From assembly GCF_900199185.1 (NCBI RefSeq), contig NZ_OBMI01000003.1, positions 248,001 through 312,000 of the forward strand: a stretch of 64,000 bases of DNA. The letters are read 5' to 3'. Shown here piece after piece: positions 45,697 through 54,461 of this stretch. This DNA comes from Sphingomonas guangdongensis. GTDB taxonomy: Bacteria > Pseudomonadota > Alphaproteobacteria > Sphingomonadales > Sphingomonadaceae. The notes below the pieces were generated by a model. It was given only the letters and a program-made list of their open reading frames with translations. It did no database searches and was not told the DNA's origin. Both the position numbers and the translations under genes were made by a program. The number at the start of each line of letters is the position of its first letter. The first letter of the stretch is position 1.

Positions 45697-45724
45697 TGCC
45701 AAGCTTGCGCCCGGAGGAGTTAAG

Positions 45725-47221
45725 ATGCCGTCGATGGTGCCGCTCGACCCCGTTCCCCAGCCGATCGATCACGTGCTGCGCGGGGTGGCCGACGCGGTCG
45801 CGCTGGAGGATCGCGGCGGCGCGCTGACCTTTGGCGAGGCGGAGCACGCCGTCGCGCGGCTTGCCGGCTGGCTCGCGGCCATGCGGTTGCCGGCGGGCGC
45901 ACGGGTCGCGAGCTGGCTGCCGAAGACGCGGGAGGCCTGCCTCCTGCCGCTGGCCGCCCCGCGCGCCGGGCTGGTGCACGTACCCATCAGTCCGGTGCTG
46001 AAGCGCGCGCAGGTCGCGCACATCCTGGCCGACAGCGGCGCGGCGGCGATGCTGACCCAGCCCGCGCGGGCGGCGACGCTGGAAGCGGGCGACGTGCCTG
46101 CGGGCGTCACGGTTCACCAGGCGGCAGGCGAGGGCGATGCGCTGCCCCGCTCGGTAGCCGATGCTGATGCGCTCGCCGCCATCCTCTACACGTCCGGATC
46201 GACCGGCAAGCCCAAGGGCGTGATGCTCAGCCACGCCAACCTGTGGCTCGGCGCGATCAGCGTCGCGCACTATCTGGCGATCACGCCTGGCGACCGCGTG
46301 CTCGGCGTGCTGCCGCTCTCTTTCGACTACGGCCAGAACCAGCTGTTCTCGACCTGGGCGGCGGGGGCGCGCGTGATCCCGCTCGATTATCTGACCGCTC
46401 GCGACGTAGTGAAGGCCGTCGGGCGGCACGGCGTCACCACGATCGCCGGCGTGCCGCCGCTCTGGGTGCAGTTGCTTGAGGCGGAGTGGCCGGCGGAAAC
46501 CGCGAGCAGGCTGCGGCGGCTCACCAACTCGGGCGGCGCGCTGACGCCGCGACTGGTCGGTGAACTCCGGGGCAGGTTCCCGGCGGCCGACCTCTACCCC
46601 ATGTACGGCCTGACGGAGGCGTTTCGGTCGACCTACCTTTCGCCCGATCTGGTCGACGCGCACCCCGATGCGATCGGCCGCGCGGTCCCGTTCGCGGAGG
46701 TCATGGTGGTGCGCGCGGACGGCGCGTGTGCCGCACCGGGCGAGTCGGGCGAGTTGGTCCACGCGGGACCGCTCGTCGCAAAAGGATATTGGCAGGACGC
46801 CGCGCGCACCGCCGTGCGGTTCCGTCCGGCGCCCGCCTGGTCGCGGAGCGGCGGCACCGCGGTCTGGTCCGGGGACACGGTGGTGGAGGGGGCGGACGGA
46901 CTGCTCCGCTTCGTCGGTCGTGACGACGAGATGATCAAGTCGGCGGGCAACCGCATCAGCCCGACCGAGATCGAGGAAGCGGTGCTGGCGGGCGGCGAGG
47001 TCCGCGAGGCGGCGGCGTTCGGCGTGCCGGACCCGCGGCTCGGCCAGGCGATCGTCGTCGTCGCGGCGGGCGACGGCTCGGCGGAGGAAGCCGTGCGCAT
47101 CCGGCTGCGCCGCGACCTGCCGAGCTTCATGCAGCCGCAGCGCTTCGAGTGGCGCGACACCCTGCCGTGCAATGCCAACGGCAAGCTCGACCGCGCCGCA
47201 CTCAGGACAGAACTCGCATGA
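45725..47221 (+). CDS. Acyl-CoA ligase (AMP-forming), exosortase A system-associated
   Basis: The 498-residue ANL-family enzyme should adenylate a carboxylic acid and pass it to CoA or, more likely here, to the adjacent carrier protein. Motifs are the P-loop LYTSGSTGKPKGVMLSH, MYGLTEAFRSTYL, the hinge GRDDEMIKSAGNRISPTEIE and the catalytic lysine in CNANGKLDR. The overall form matches the exosortase-associated ligase subfamily. ATG at 45725 is preferred for its GGAGGA six bases upstream. It overlaps the PLP decarboxylase by 4 bases (ATGA), so their products likely act in one pathway. Confidence 0.92.
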   Translation: MPSMVPLDPVPQPIDHVLRGVADAVALEDRGGALTFGEAEHAVARLAGWLAAMRLPAGARVASWLPKTREACLLPLAAPRAGLVHVPISPVLKRAQVAHILADSGAAAMLTQPARAATLEAGDVPAGVTVHQAAGEGDALPRSVADADALAAILYTSGSTGKPKGVMLSHANLWLGAISVAHYLAITPGDRVLGVLPLSFDYGQNQLFSTWAAGARVIPLDYLTARDVVKAVGRHGVTTIAGVPPLWVQLLEAEWPAETASRLRRLTNSGGALTPRLVGELRGRFPAADLYPMYGLTEAFRSTYLSPDLVDAHPDAIGRAVPFAEVMVVRADGACAAPGESGELVHAGPLVAKGYWQDAARTAVRFRPAPAWSRSGGTAVWSGDTVVEGADGLLRFVGRDDEMIKSAGNRISPTEIEEAVLAGGEVREAAAFGVPDPRLGQAIVVVAAGDGSAEEAVRIRLRRDLPSFMQPQRFEWRDTLPCNANGKLDRAALRTELA

Positions 47222-48420
47222 AGCCGACCGGCCCGATCCCGCCCGCGTTTGCGACCCCAGGCACGCTCACCATCGCCGGGCGCAGCGCGGAGGACTGGGT
47301 GACCGAGCACGGCTCGCCACTGTTCCTCTACGATGCCGCGCAGGTGGAGAGGCGGATCGCGACGCTGCGCGCAGCACTGCCGGCCGCGGTCGAGATCCAC
47401 TTCGCGATCAAGGCCAATCCGTTCCCGCCGCTGCTCGCCCGCGTTGCGCCGCGGGTCGGCGGCTTGGACGTCGCCTCGGCCGGCGAGCTGGAGAAGGCGC
47501 TGGCGGTGAAGGACGCGGCGCACATCAGCTTCGCCGGTCCCGGCAAGCGTGATGCGGAGCTGGAGGCGGCGATCCGCGCCGGCGCGACGCTTAACCTGGA
47601 AAGCGAGGGCGAGGCCGCACGCGCTCTGACCATCGCCGATCGGCTCGGGGTCGTGCCGCGGCTGGCGGTACGCGTGAACCCGTCGTTCGAGCTCAAGGGA
47701 TCGGGCATGAAGATGGGCGGGCGACCGTCGCCGTTCGGGGTCGACGCGGTGCGCGTGCCCGCGCTTGTTCGCCAGCTGGTCGCGGCCGGGGCGGACTGGC
47801 GCGGCTTTCACATCTTTGCCGGCAGCCAGTCGCTGGATACCGCCGCCATTATAGAGACGCAGGCCGCTACGGTGCAGCTAGCCGAGCAGCTGATGGAGGA
47901 GGCGGGGCATCAACCGCCCCTCATCAATCTTGGCGGCGGGTTCGGTGTGCCGTACTTTGCGGGTGACACGCCGGTAGACGTAACCGCGGTCGGCGCCGCC
48001 TTGGCGGATGTGATCGAAGGCGCAACCCAGGCCTACGCGATCGAACTTGGCCGCTGGCTGGTGGCGGAGCCGGGCGTGTACCTGACCCGCGTCGTTGACC
48101 GAAAGGAAAGCGGCGGCGAGACCTTTCTGGTGTGCGATGGCGGGCTCCATCACCAGCTTGCCGCGACCGGCAACTTCGGCACCGTCGTACGCCGTAACTA
48201 CCCCGTGGCACTCGCCCGCGACATCGGCAGTGCGGGTACCGAAGTAGTGTCGGTGGTCGGACCCTTGTGCACCCCGCTCGACCGCCTCGCCGACCGGATC
48301 AGCCTGCCGCATGCCGACGTCGGTGACCTCATCGCCGTGTTCCTCGCCGGTGCCTATGGGTTGTCCGCCAGTCCCCACGACTTCCTCGGCCATCCGAAAC
48401 CGGCGGAAATCCTGATCTAA
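47218..48420 (+). CDS. PLP-dependent decarboxylase, exosortase A system-associated
   Basis: The 400-residue protein is a fold-type III decarboxylase related to diaminopimelate decarboxylase. The PLP lysine is Lys65 in HFAIKANPFPP. NLGGGFGVPYF holds the phosphate loop, and GPLCTPLDRLAD has the catalytic Cys351. C-terminal GAYGLSASPHDFLGHPKPAE resembles the DapDC end. The residue after the Cys is Thr352, where DapDC has Glu and ornithine decarboxylase Asp, so the substrate probably differs from both. It follows the ligase with a 4-base overlap and is separated from the export genes by 118 bases. Confidence 0.92.
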   Translation: MKPTGPIPPAFATPGTLTIAGRSAEDWVTEHGSPLFLYDAAQVERRIATLRAALPAAVEIHFAIKANPFPPLLARVAPRVGGLDVASAGELEKALAVKDAAHISFAGPGKRDAELEAAIRAGATLNLESEGEAARALTIADRLGVVPRLAVRVNPSFELKGSGMKMGGRPSPFGVDAVRVPALVRQLVAAGADWRGFHIFAGSQSLDTAAIIETQAATVQLAEQLMEEAGHQPPLINLGGGFGVPYFAGDTPVDVTAVGAALADVIEGATQAYAIELGRWLVAEPGVYLTRVVDRKESGGETFLVCDGGLHHQLAATGNFGTVVRRNYPVALARDIGSAGTEVVSVVGPLCTPLDRLADRISLPHADVGDLIAVFLAGAYGLSASPHDFLGHPKPAEILI

Positions 48421-48475
48421 CCTGGATCACACCTAACCCTATCTTCACCTTTTCGCTCGATATCGACCCGTAACT

Positions 48476-48491
48476 TGGCGGGAGTGGCGCT
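48476..48491 (+). promoter_or_regulatory. Weak sigma-54-like match upstream of the export genes
   Basis: TGGCG and GGCGC place GG and GC 12 bases apart in the 118-base gap before 48539. The -12 element lacks the TT of the consensus. The gap also contains an AT-rich stretch at 48436-48462. A promoter here is plausible from the gap length, but the element is weak. Confidence 0.2.
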
Positions 48492-48538
48492 GTTCGACGG
48501 AACAGGGGCCGCCGTCTCCCGCACGCGAGTCGGAGATC

Positions 48539-49186
48539 ATGCGAATGCGTTCGGGTCGAACCGCCACAACCTTTCTCACCGCCGGGGCGGTTGCCGCGCT
48601 GGTGACCGGCTGCGCGAGCGGCGGCCGCCAGGAGCTGCCGCCCGCCGCCTTCGTCCAGGCTAAGGAGGGCCCCGGCGAGGAGTATGTGATCGGCCCGCTC
48701 GATCAGCTCCAGGTCTTCGTGTGGCGCAACCCGGAGCTCTCGGCCAAGGTGCAGGTCCGCCCCGACGGCCGCATCACCACGCCGCTGATCAGCGACATGC
48801 CCGCCGTCGGCAAGACCCCCGCGATGCTCGCCGACGACCTGAAGCTCGCGCTCGGCGAGTATATCAAGGAGCCGATCGTCTCCGTCATCGTGGAGAACTT
48901 CTCCGGCACCTACAGCCAGCAGGTCCGGATCGTCGGCGCGACGGAGAAGCCGGCATCGCTGCCGTACCGCGCCAACATGACGCTGCTCGACGCGATGATC
49001 GCGGTCGGCGGCCTCAGCGAGTTCGCCGCCGGCAACCGCGCGCGGCTGGTCCGCTTCGACCGGGATACCGGCAAGCAGCGCGAGTACGCGGTCAAGCTCA
49101 ACCGCCTGCTGAAGGACGGCGATCCCGCCGCCAACGTCCGGCTGGAGCCGGGCGACGTCATCATCATCCCGGAAAGCATGTTCTGA
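48539..49186 (+). CDS. XrtA/PEP-CTERM system exopolysaccharide export lipoprotein (Wza-like)
   Basis: The 215-residue outer-membrane polysaccharide export protein has a lipobox LVTGC with Cys25. The Poly_export domain follows (about residues 45-115), containing YVIGPLDQLQVFVWRNPELS and VRPDGRITTPLI. A SLBB domain (about 125-205) with VRIVGATEKPASLPYRANM ends in LEPGDVIIIPE. It should form the outer-membrane part of the EPS exit channel. The chain-length gene begins 2 bases after its stop. Confidence 0.93.
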   Translation: MRMRSGRTATTFLTAGAVAALVTGCASGGRQELPPAAFVQAKEGPGEEYVIGPLDQLQVFVWRNPELSAKVQVRPDGRITTPLISDMPAVGKTPAMLADDLKLALGEYIKEPIVSVIVENFSGTYSQQVRIVGATEKPASLPYRANMTLLDAMIAVGGLSEFAAGNRARLVRFDRDTGKQREYAVKLNRLLKDGDPAANVRLEPGDVIIIPESMF

Positions 49187-49188
49187 CG

Positions 49189-50739
49189 ATGGGCAGCGGA
49201 TTGTTCGACGAGCTGCGCGTGGCGCTCCACGCGGTGTGGCTCCGCCGCTGGATCGCGCTGGCGGTCGCCTGGGCGCTTTGCCTAGCCGGGTGGCTGGTCG
49301 TGTCGCAGATCCCCAACCAGTATGAATCGCGCGCCCGCGTGTTCGTTCAGCTGCGCAACGTTCTGCCGACCCAGACCGGGGTCACCCAGGCTGAGCAGGC
49401 CAAGGACATCGATCGCATCCGCCAGACGCTGACCAGCTCGGTTAACCTGCAGAAGGTCGTCCGCGGGACCGACATCGCGCAGAGCGTCCAGACCGAGCGC
49501 GACGTCGCCGACCGGGTCGCCGCACTCCAGAAGGCGATCAAGATCACCTCGACCCAGGACAATCTGTTCGAGCTGTCCGCGACGATCGCCAACGCCGGCG
49601 CGTCCGATGCGGCGAACGCCGCGCTCGCGAAGCAGGTCGTGCAGAAGCTGATCGACGTGTTCGTCGAGGACAACCTCGCCGAGAAGCGCGACTCCAGCAC
49701 CCAGTCGCTCCAGTTCCTCGACGGCCAGCTCGAGGTGCGTCAGCGCCAGCTCCAGGACGCGGAGGCCAAGCGCGCCGACTTCGAAACGCGCTTCCTCGGC
49801 TCGCTGCCCGGCACCGGCCCGCTGGAGGAGCGGATGAGCGCCGCGCGTACCCAGCTCGCCCAGATCGACAGCGATCTCGCGGCCGCGCAGTCAAGCCTGG
49901 CGGCAGTCAACGGCCAGATGGCGGGCACCAGCGCGACGATCGCCGGCGCGGCGGGCGCAGGCCCGAGCGCGGGGCCGGCCCGCGCGCGGGTCGCGGCGAT
50001 CCAGGGCCAGATCGCGGAGGCACGCGGTCGCGGCTGGACCGACAGCCACCCGGACGTGATCGCGCTCAAGAATCAGCTGAACGCAGCGCAGGCCGCCGCC
50101 CGCGGCGAGCCGCTGGTCGGCGGTGGCGGCGCGGGCGGATCGCCCAACCCGCTCTACCTGTCGCTGAGGTCGATGCAGGCCGACAAGGCCGCGCAGGTCG
50201 CGGCGCTTCAGCAGCGCAAGGGCCAGATTATCTCGGACCTGAACGGGTTCGAGGCGAAGGTCGCGCAGTCGCCGGGTGCAGCGGCCGAGCAGAGCGCGAT
50301 CGACCGCGACTACCGCGTGCTGAAGGACCAGTACGACAAGCTGCTGGCCGACCGCGAGCAGGTGAAGCTGCAGAACCAGGTCCAGACCCAGACCGACGCC
50401 GTCAAGTTCAGCGTCATCGATCCCCCGACCAGCCCGCGCAGCCCGATCGCACCCAACCGCCCGATGTTCCTGACCGGCGTGCTGATCGTCGGGCTGTGCG
50501 GCGGCATCGGGGCGGCCTGGGCACTGAGCCAGCTTCGCTCGACCTTCCCGACCGCCGCGCGGCTGGAGCGGGCGAGCGGCATGCCCGTGATCGGCTCGAT
50601 CGGCGAGGCGGTGAGCGCTGCACAGCTCGCGCTCCGGGCCAAGCGGTTCCGCCAGTTCGCCGGCGCGGCCGGCGCGCTCGGCGTCGCCTGGGCGCTGCTG
50701 CTCGGGCTCGAATTCTTCCAGCGCGGCATGGTTGCGTGA
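49189..50739 (+). CDS. XrtA system polysaccharide chain-length determinant (Wzz-like)
   Basis: This 516-residue inner-membrane copolymerase sets EPS chain length. The first membrane helix is about residues 20-40. A Wzz domain follows (RARVFVQLRNVLP), then a long periplasmic coiled coil (about 160-400) with a Gly/Ala-rich break. The Pro-rich DPPTSPRSPIAPNRP precedes the second membrane helix MFLTGVLIVGLCGGIG. A third hydrophobic segment lies at the C-terminus. The kinase domain is on a separate gene (50747), as in proteobacterial split systems. Start by family N-terminus and spacing. Confidence 0.92.
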   Translation: MGSGLFDELRVALHAVWLRRWIALAVAWALCLAGWLVVSQIPNQYESRARVFVQLRNVLPTQTGVTQAEQAKDIDRIRQTLTSSVNLQKVVRGTDIAQSVQTERDVADRVAALQKAIKITSTQDNLFELSATIANAGASDAANAALAKQVVQKLIDVFVEDNLAEKRDSSTQSLQFLDGQLEVRQRQLQDAEAKRADFETRFLGSLPGTGPLEERMSAARTQLAQIDSDLAAAQSSLAAVNGQMAGTSATIAGAAGAGPSAGPARARVAAIQGQIAEARGRGWTDSHPDVIALKNQLNAAQAAARGEPLVGGGGAGGSPNPLYLSLRSMQADKAAQVAALQQRKGQIISDLNGFEAKVAQSPGAAAEQSAIDRDYRVLKDQYDKLLADREQVKLQNQVQTQTDAVKFSVIDPPTSPRSPIAPNRPMFLTGVLIVGLCGGIGAAWALSQLRSTFPTAARLERASGMPVIGSIGEAVSAAQLALRAKRFRQFAGAAGALGVAWALLLGLEFFQRGMVA

Positions 50740-50746
50740 GGCCCAG

Positions 50747-51661
50747 ATGAACGACGAAACGCCCCGAGCCTTCACCGGCAGCCTGCTGGAACGCGCCGCC
50801 GCGCGGTGGGAGTTCGCACCTGCTCCGCCGGTGCAGGTCGATCCGGTGCCTGCCGCCGCGGCACCGCAACGCGCCGTGCCGGTCCTGGACCTGGTTGATC
50901 CGCTACCGCCGTTCGGCGCGCCGCTCCGCCACGCGGTTACGATCGACCGTACGCTGCTGGCGGAAAGCGGCATGATCGTGCCGGGTGCCGCGGTGACCTC
51001 GCTCGCCGAGGAGTTCCGACTGATCAAGCGGCAGCTTCTGCTCACCGCCGGGACGATCGCCGACGCTGGCAAGGCGCGGGCTATCCTGGTCTGCTCGGCA
51101 AAGCCGGACGACGGCAAGACGTTCTGCGCCATCAATCTCGCGCTCTCGCTCGCCGCCGAACCGGACCGGGAGATCGTGCTGGTCGACGCGGACTTCGCCA
51201 AGCCCGACGTCCTCGCAACCCTCGGCGTGGAGGCGCGAGGTCCCGGGCTGCTCGATGCGATCCGCGGCAACGCGCTCGATGTCGAGGACCTGATCCTTCC
51301 GACCGACGTGCCGCACCTGTCGATACTGCCGGCGGGCACGCGCTCGCACAGCGACACGGAGCTGCTCGGCAGCGCGCGCGCGGCGCAGGTGCTGCAATCG
51401 CTGTCGGCGGCCGATCCGCGCCGCATCCTGGTGTTCGATTCGCCGCCCGCGCTCGCCGCGTCGCCCGCGGCCGTGCTGGCCGGACACGTCGGCCAGGTGC
51501 TCCTCGTGGTGCGGGCCGACGTGACGGTGGAAAGCGACCTGCGCGCGGCCGTCGCGCTGCTCGACGGGTGCGACCAGGTGCAGCTGGTGCTTAACGCCGT
51601 CGCCTTCGAACCCGGCGGCCGCCGGTTCGGCAGCTACTACGGGCAGGAGCAGGCGGCATGA
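50747..51661 (+). CDS. XrtA-associated tyrosine autokinase (BY-kinase)
   Basis: The 304-residue bacterial tyrosine kinase partners the chain-length protein and controls export by cycles of autophosphorylation. LVCSAKPDDGKTFCAINLAL is the Walker A, IVLVDADFAKPDV the Walker A', and ILVFDSPPAL the Walker B. The N-terminal ~75 residues are Pro/Ala-rich. The C-terminal tail FGSYYGQEQ has two tyrosines as possible phosphorylation sites, fewer than in many BY-kinases. ATG at 50747 begins 7 bases after the previous stop. Its stop overlaps the barrel gene by 4 bases (ATGA). Confidence 0.9.
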   Translation: MNDETPRAFTGSLLERAAARWEFAPAPPVQVDPVPAAAAPQRAVPVLDLVDPLPPFGAPLRHAVTIDRTLLAESGMIVPGAAVTSLAEEFRLIKRQLLLTAGTIADAGKARAILVCSAKPDDGKTFCAINLALSLAAEPDREIVLVDADFAKPDVLATLGVEARGPGLLDAIRGNALDVEDLILPTDVPHLSILPAGTRSHSDTELLGSARAAQVLQSLSAADPRRILVFDSPPALAASPAAVLAGHVGQVLLVVRADVTVESDLRAAVALLDGCDQVQLVLNAVAFEPGGRRFGSYYGQEQAA

Positions 51662-53274
51662 AGCCATACCTGATCCTCGGCGCACTCACCGCCGGCGTCG
51701 TCGCCGTGCCCGCCGACGCGCAGCGCCGCCGCGACATCACGCCGTATATCGAGGTCAGCCAGGTGGTCACCGCCGACCTGGACGGCCCGGGCAGCGACGT
51801 GCTGACCTACACCAGCGTCGCCGCCGGGCTGGATGCCTCCGTCCAGACCCAGCGCGTCGAGGTGCAGGTCAGCTACCGCTACGAGCACCGCTTCGCGTGG
51901 GACGACCCGCTGGTCGAGGACAGCATCCACTCCGGCCTCGCGCGCGGTGCGCTCCGGCTCGGCTACGGGCTGAACCTGGAGGGCGGGGCGCTCGCCACCC
52001 GCGCGCGCAGCGACATCCGCGGCGCGCTGCCCGGCAATCTCGCGGGCAACGTCGGCAATACCAGCCAGCTCTACGCCGCCTATGTCGGCCCGACGCTCGC
52101 TACCCACGTCGGCCCCGGCACGCTCAACGCCGCCTATCGCTTCGGCTACACCAAGGTCGAGGAGCCTGGACTGCTGGGGCTCGGCCCCGACCAGGTGCCG
52201 ATCGACTATTACGACGATTCCACCAGCCACCTCGCCATGGCCTCCTACGGCGTGCGCGCGGGCGCGGTCGCGCCGTTCGGCCTTACGGTCAGCGGCGCGT
52301 GGACCCGTGAGGAGGGGAGCCAGCTCGACCAGCGCTACGACGGCTATTTCGGTCGCGCCGACGTGGTGCAGCCGATTACCGGTCAGCTCGCGCTGGTCGG
52401 CGGCGTCGGCTACGAGAAGATCGAGATCACGCAGCGCGACGCGCTGGTCGACGCGACCGGTCAGCCGGTGACGGACGGTTCCGGCCGTTTCGTCACCGAT
52501 CCAGCTTCTCCGGTGCGTCTCGCCTATCAGACCGACGGGCTGATCTGGGACGCGGGCGTCGTGTGGCGTCCGAGCCCACGTACCACGCTGGAGGCACGAG
52601 TCGGCCAGCGCTACGACACGACGATCTACACCGGCTCGCTCAGCTGGCAGGTGTCGGCGAACTCAGGCCTTCAGATCGGCGTCTACAACGGCGTCCAGAG
52701 CTTCGGCCGCGGGCTGCGCGACGCGATCTCGGCGCTGCCGACCAGCTTCGCGACCCGGCCCGATCCCTTCTCCGACCAGTTCAGCGGCTGCGTGTTCGGC
52801 ACCGGCGCCGGCAGCGCGGCCGGCGGATCGGCGGGCGGCTGCCTCAACCCGCTGCTTGGCGCGATCAGCACGGCGAACTTCCGTGCGCGGGGCGTCGACG
52901 GCGTGTTCTCGGCGACGCGCGGTGCCTACACCTTTGGGCTCGGCGCTGGCTACTTCAATCGCCGCTACCTCCTTCCGCCGCTCAGCCCCGGGCAGTTCCT
53001 CTACGGCGTGACGGACGAGGGCTATTACGGCCAGCTGTTCGCGACCCGAACGCTCGACGGCCGCTCCAGCATCGCGCTCGACGTCTACGCCAATTATTTC
53101 GACAGCGGCGTGATCTACGCACCCGACGTGCTCGGCGGCGGCGCCAACGGCTCGTACAGCTACAGCTTCGGCCGGTTTGGCGCGACCGCGTCGCTCGGCG
53201 TCTACGCCTTCGACCAGGACGGGATCAGCGACGTGTCGGGTCAGGCGCTGCTGGGCATGCGCTACTCTTTCTGA
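51658..53274 (+). CDS. PEP-CTERM system-associated outer-membrane beta-barrel protein
   Basis: The 538-residue protein has a signal peptide (residues 1-~21, cleavage after PADA). Alternating-pattern strands follow through to a terminal aromatic GMRYSF, typical of outer-membrane barrels. It matches the TIGR03016-type family found only in exosortase EPS loci. It may form or gate the EPS exit pore together with the export lipoprotein, or anchor the polymer; that is inference. A short loop with two cysteines (SGCVFG and GGCLNP) may be disulfide-bonded. Confidence 0.88.
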   Translation: MKPYLILGALTAGVVAVPADAQRRRDITPYIEVSQVVTADLDGPGSDVLTYTSVAAGLDASVQTQRVEVQVSYRYEHRFAWDDPLVEDSIHSGLARGALRLGYGLNLEGGALATRARSDIRGALPGNLAGNVGNTSQLYAAYVGPTLATHVGPGTLNAAYRFGYTKVEEPGLLGLGPDQVPIDYYDDSTSHLAMASYGVRAGAVAPFGLTVSGAWTREEGSQLDQRYDGYFGRADVVQPITGQLALVGGVGYEKIEITQRDALVDATGQPVTDGSGRFVTDPASPVRLAYQTDGLIWDAGVVWRPSPRTTLEARVGQRYDTTIYTGSLSWQVSANSGLQIGVYNGVQSFGRGLRDAISALPTSFATRPDPFSDQFSGCVFGTGAGSAAGGSAGGCLNPLLGAISTANFRARGVDGVFSATRGAYTFGLGAGYFNRRYLLPPLSPGQFLYGVTDEGYYGQLFATRTLDGRSSIALDVYANYFDSGVIYAPDVLGGGANGSYSYSFGRFGATASLGVYAFDQDGISDVSGQALLGMRYSF

Positions 53275-53312
53275 ACCATTTGCGGGCCATACGGGCGCGC
53301 AGGAGCGAGACC

Positions 53313-54452
53313 ATGTACGAAGACCATTACCGACTGAGCGGACGCCCGTTCCAGCTGACGCCCGATCCGCGTTTCTGGTTCGAATCGGCGACTCACCGCA
53401 AGGCGATGGCCTATCTCGGCTACGGTCTGGCTCAAGGTGAGGGCTTCATCGTCATCACCGGCGACATCGGCGCGGGCAAGACCACGCTGGTCGGTCACCT
53501 GACCGACACGATCGATCGCGAGCGGATGCACATCGTCAAGATCGTCTCGACCCAGATCGAGGCGGAGGAACTGCTGCGCACGGTCTGCGCCGGCCTCGAC
53601 GTCGACGCGACCGGCATGACCAAGGCGGTCATGCTCCAGGCGATCGAGCGCGGGCTCCACGCCGTCGCACGCGCCGGACGACGCACGCTGCTGATCGTCG
53701 ACGAGGCGCAGGCGCTGCCCGTCGCGAGCCTCGAGGAGTTGCGCATGCTCTCCAACTTCCAGGCCGCCGGCCACGCGCTGCTGCAGATCTTTCTGCTCGG
53801 TCAGCCCGAGTTCCGCGACCTGCTCCACGATACCCGGCTGGAGCAGCTCCGCCAGCGCGTGATCGCGATGCACCATCTGGGGCCGATGGCGGCGAACGAG
53901 CTCGACCCGTACCTTACGCACCGCCTGTCGGTGGTCGGCTGGACGGGTACGCCGCGGTTCGGCGCCGATGCCGTCGCGGCGATCAACGACTGGTCCGGCG
54001 GCATTCCGCGGCGGGTGAACCAGCTTGCCGCGCGCGTGCTGCTGCTCGGCGCGATCGAAGAGGTCGAGCTGTTCACCGCCGACCATGTCGCGTCGGTGAT
54101 CGCCGACTTGGACGGCGATGCGGCGCCGCGGCCCGTTCCGGTCTGGCCGATCGAGGCGGCCGAGCCCGCGGCCGTCGAGGACATCACAGCGGAAGCCGAG
54201 CAGTCGACCATCTCCGACGAGCCGCCGGTGATCGAGACCGCGATGCTCGAGCAGGCGGTGGAGGAGGCGATCGCAGAGGCGACCGCGCCCGTGAGCGTCA
54301 TCGACCTGGACCTCGCCCGCCGGCTGGCGGCGATCGAGCAGCGCATGGACGAGCAGGACGCGGCGCTGCGCCGCGTGCTCACGCTGATGGTCGACTGGGT
54401 GGAGGGCGGTGCCCGTCCGGACAGCGCGAGCCTGCGCCAGTCGGTCGCCTGA
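53313..54452 (+). CDS. XrtA/PEP-CTERM system-associated ATPase (ExeA-like)
   Basis: The 379-residue AAA ATPase resembles ExeA/GspA. MYEDHYRLSGRPFQLTPDPR is the typical start, Walker A is GDIGAGKTTL, Walker B is LLIVDEAQALP, and SGGIPRRVNQLA is the sensor 2 region. An acidic C-terminal extension (about 265-379) ends in a predicted coiled coil (LARRLAAIEQRMDEQDAAL). It may power assembly or export of surface material. ATG at 53313 has AGGAG 12 bases upstream; it lies 38 bases after the barrel gene. Confidence 0.92.
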   Translation: MYEDHYRLSGRPFQLTPDPRFWFESATHRKAMAYLGYGLAQGEGFIVITGDIGAGKTTLVGHLTDTIDRERMHIVKIVSTQIEAEELLRTVCAGLDVDATGMTKAVMLQAIERGLHAVARAGRRTLLIVDEAQALPVASLEELRMLSNFQAAGHALLQIFLLGQPEFRDLLHDTRLEQLRQRVIAMHHLGPMAANELDPYLTHRLSVVGWTGTPRFGADAVAAINDWSGGIPRRVNQLAARVLLLGAIEEVELFTADHVASVIADLDGDAAPRPVPVWPIEAAEPAAVEDITAEAEQSTISDEPPVIETAMLEQAVEEAIAEATAPVSVIDLDLARRLAAIEQRMDEQDAALRRVLTLMVDWVEGGARPDSASLRQSVA

Positions 54453-54461
54453 GCCCCCGTC

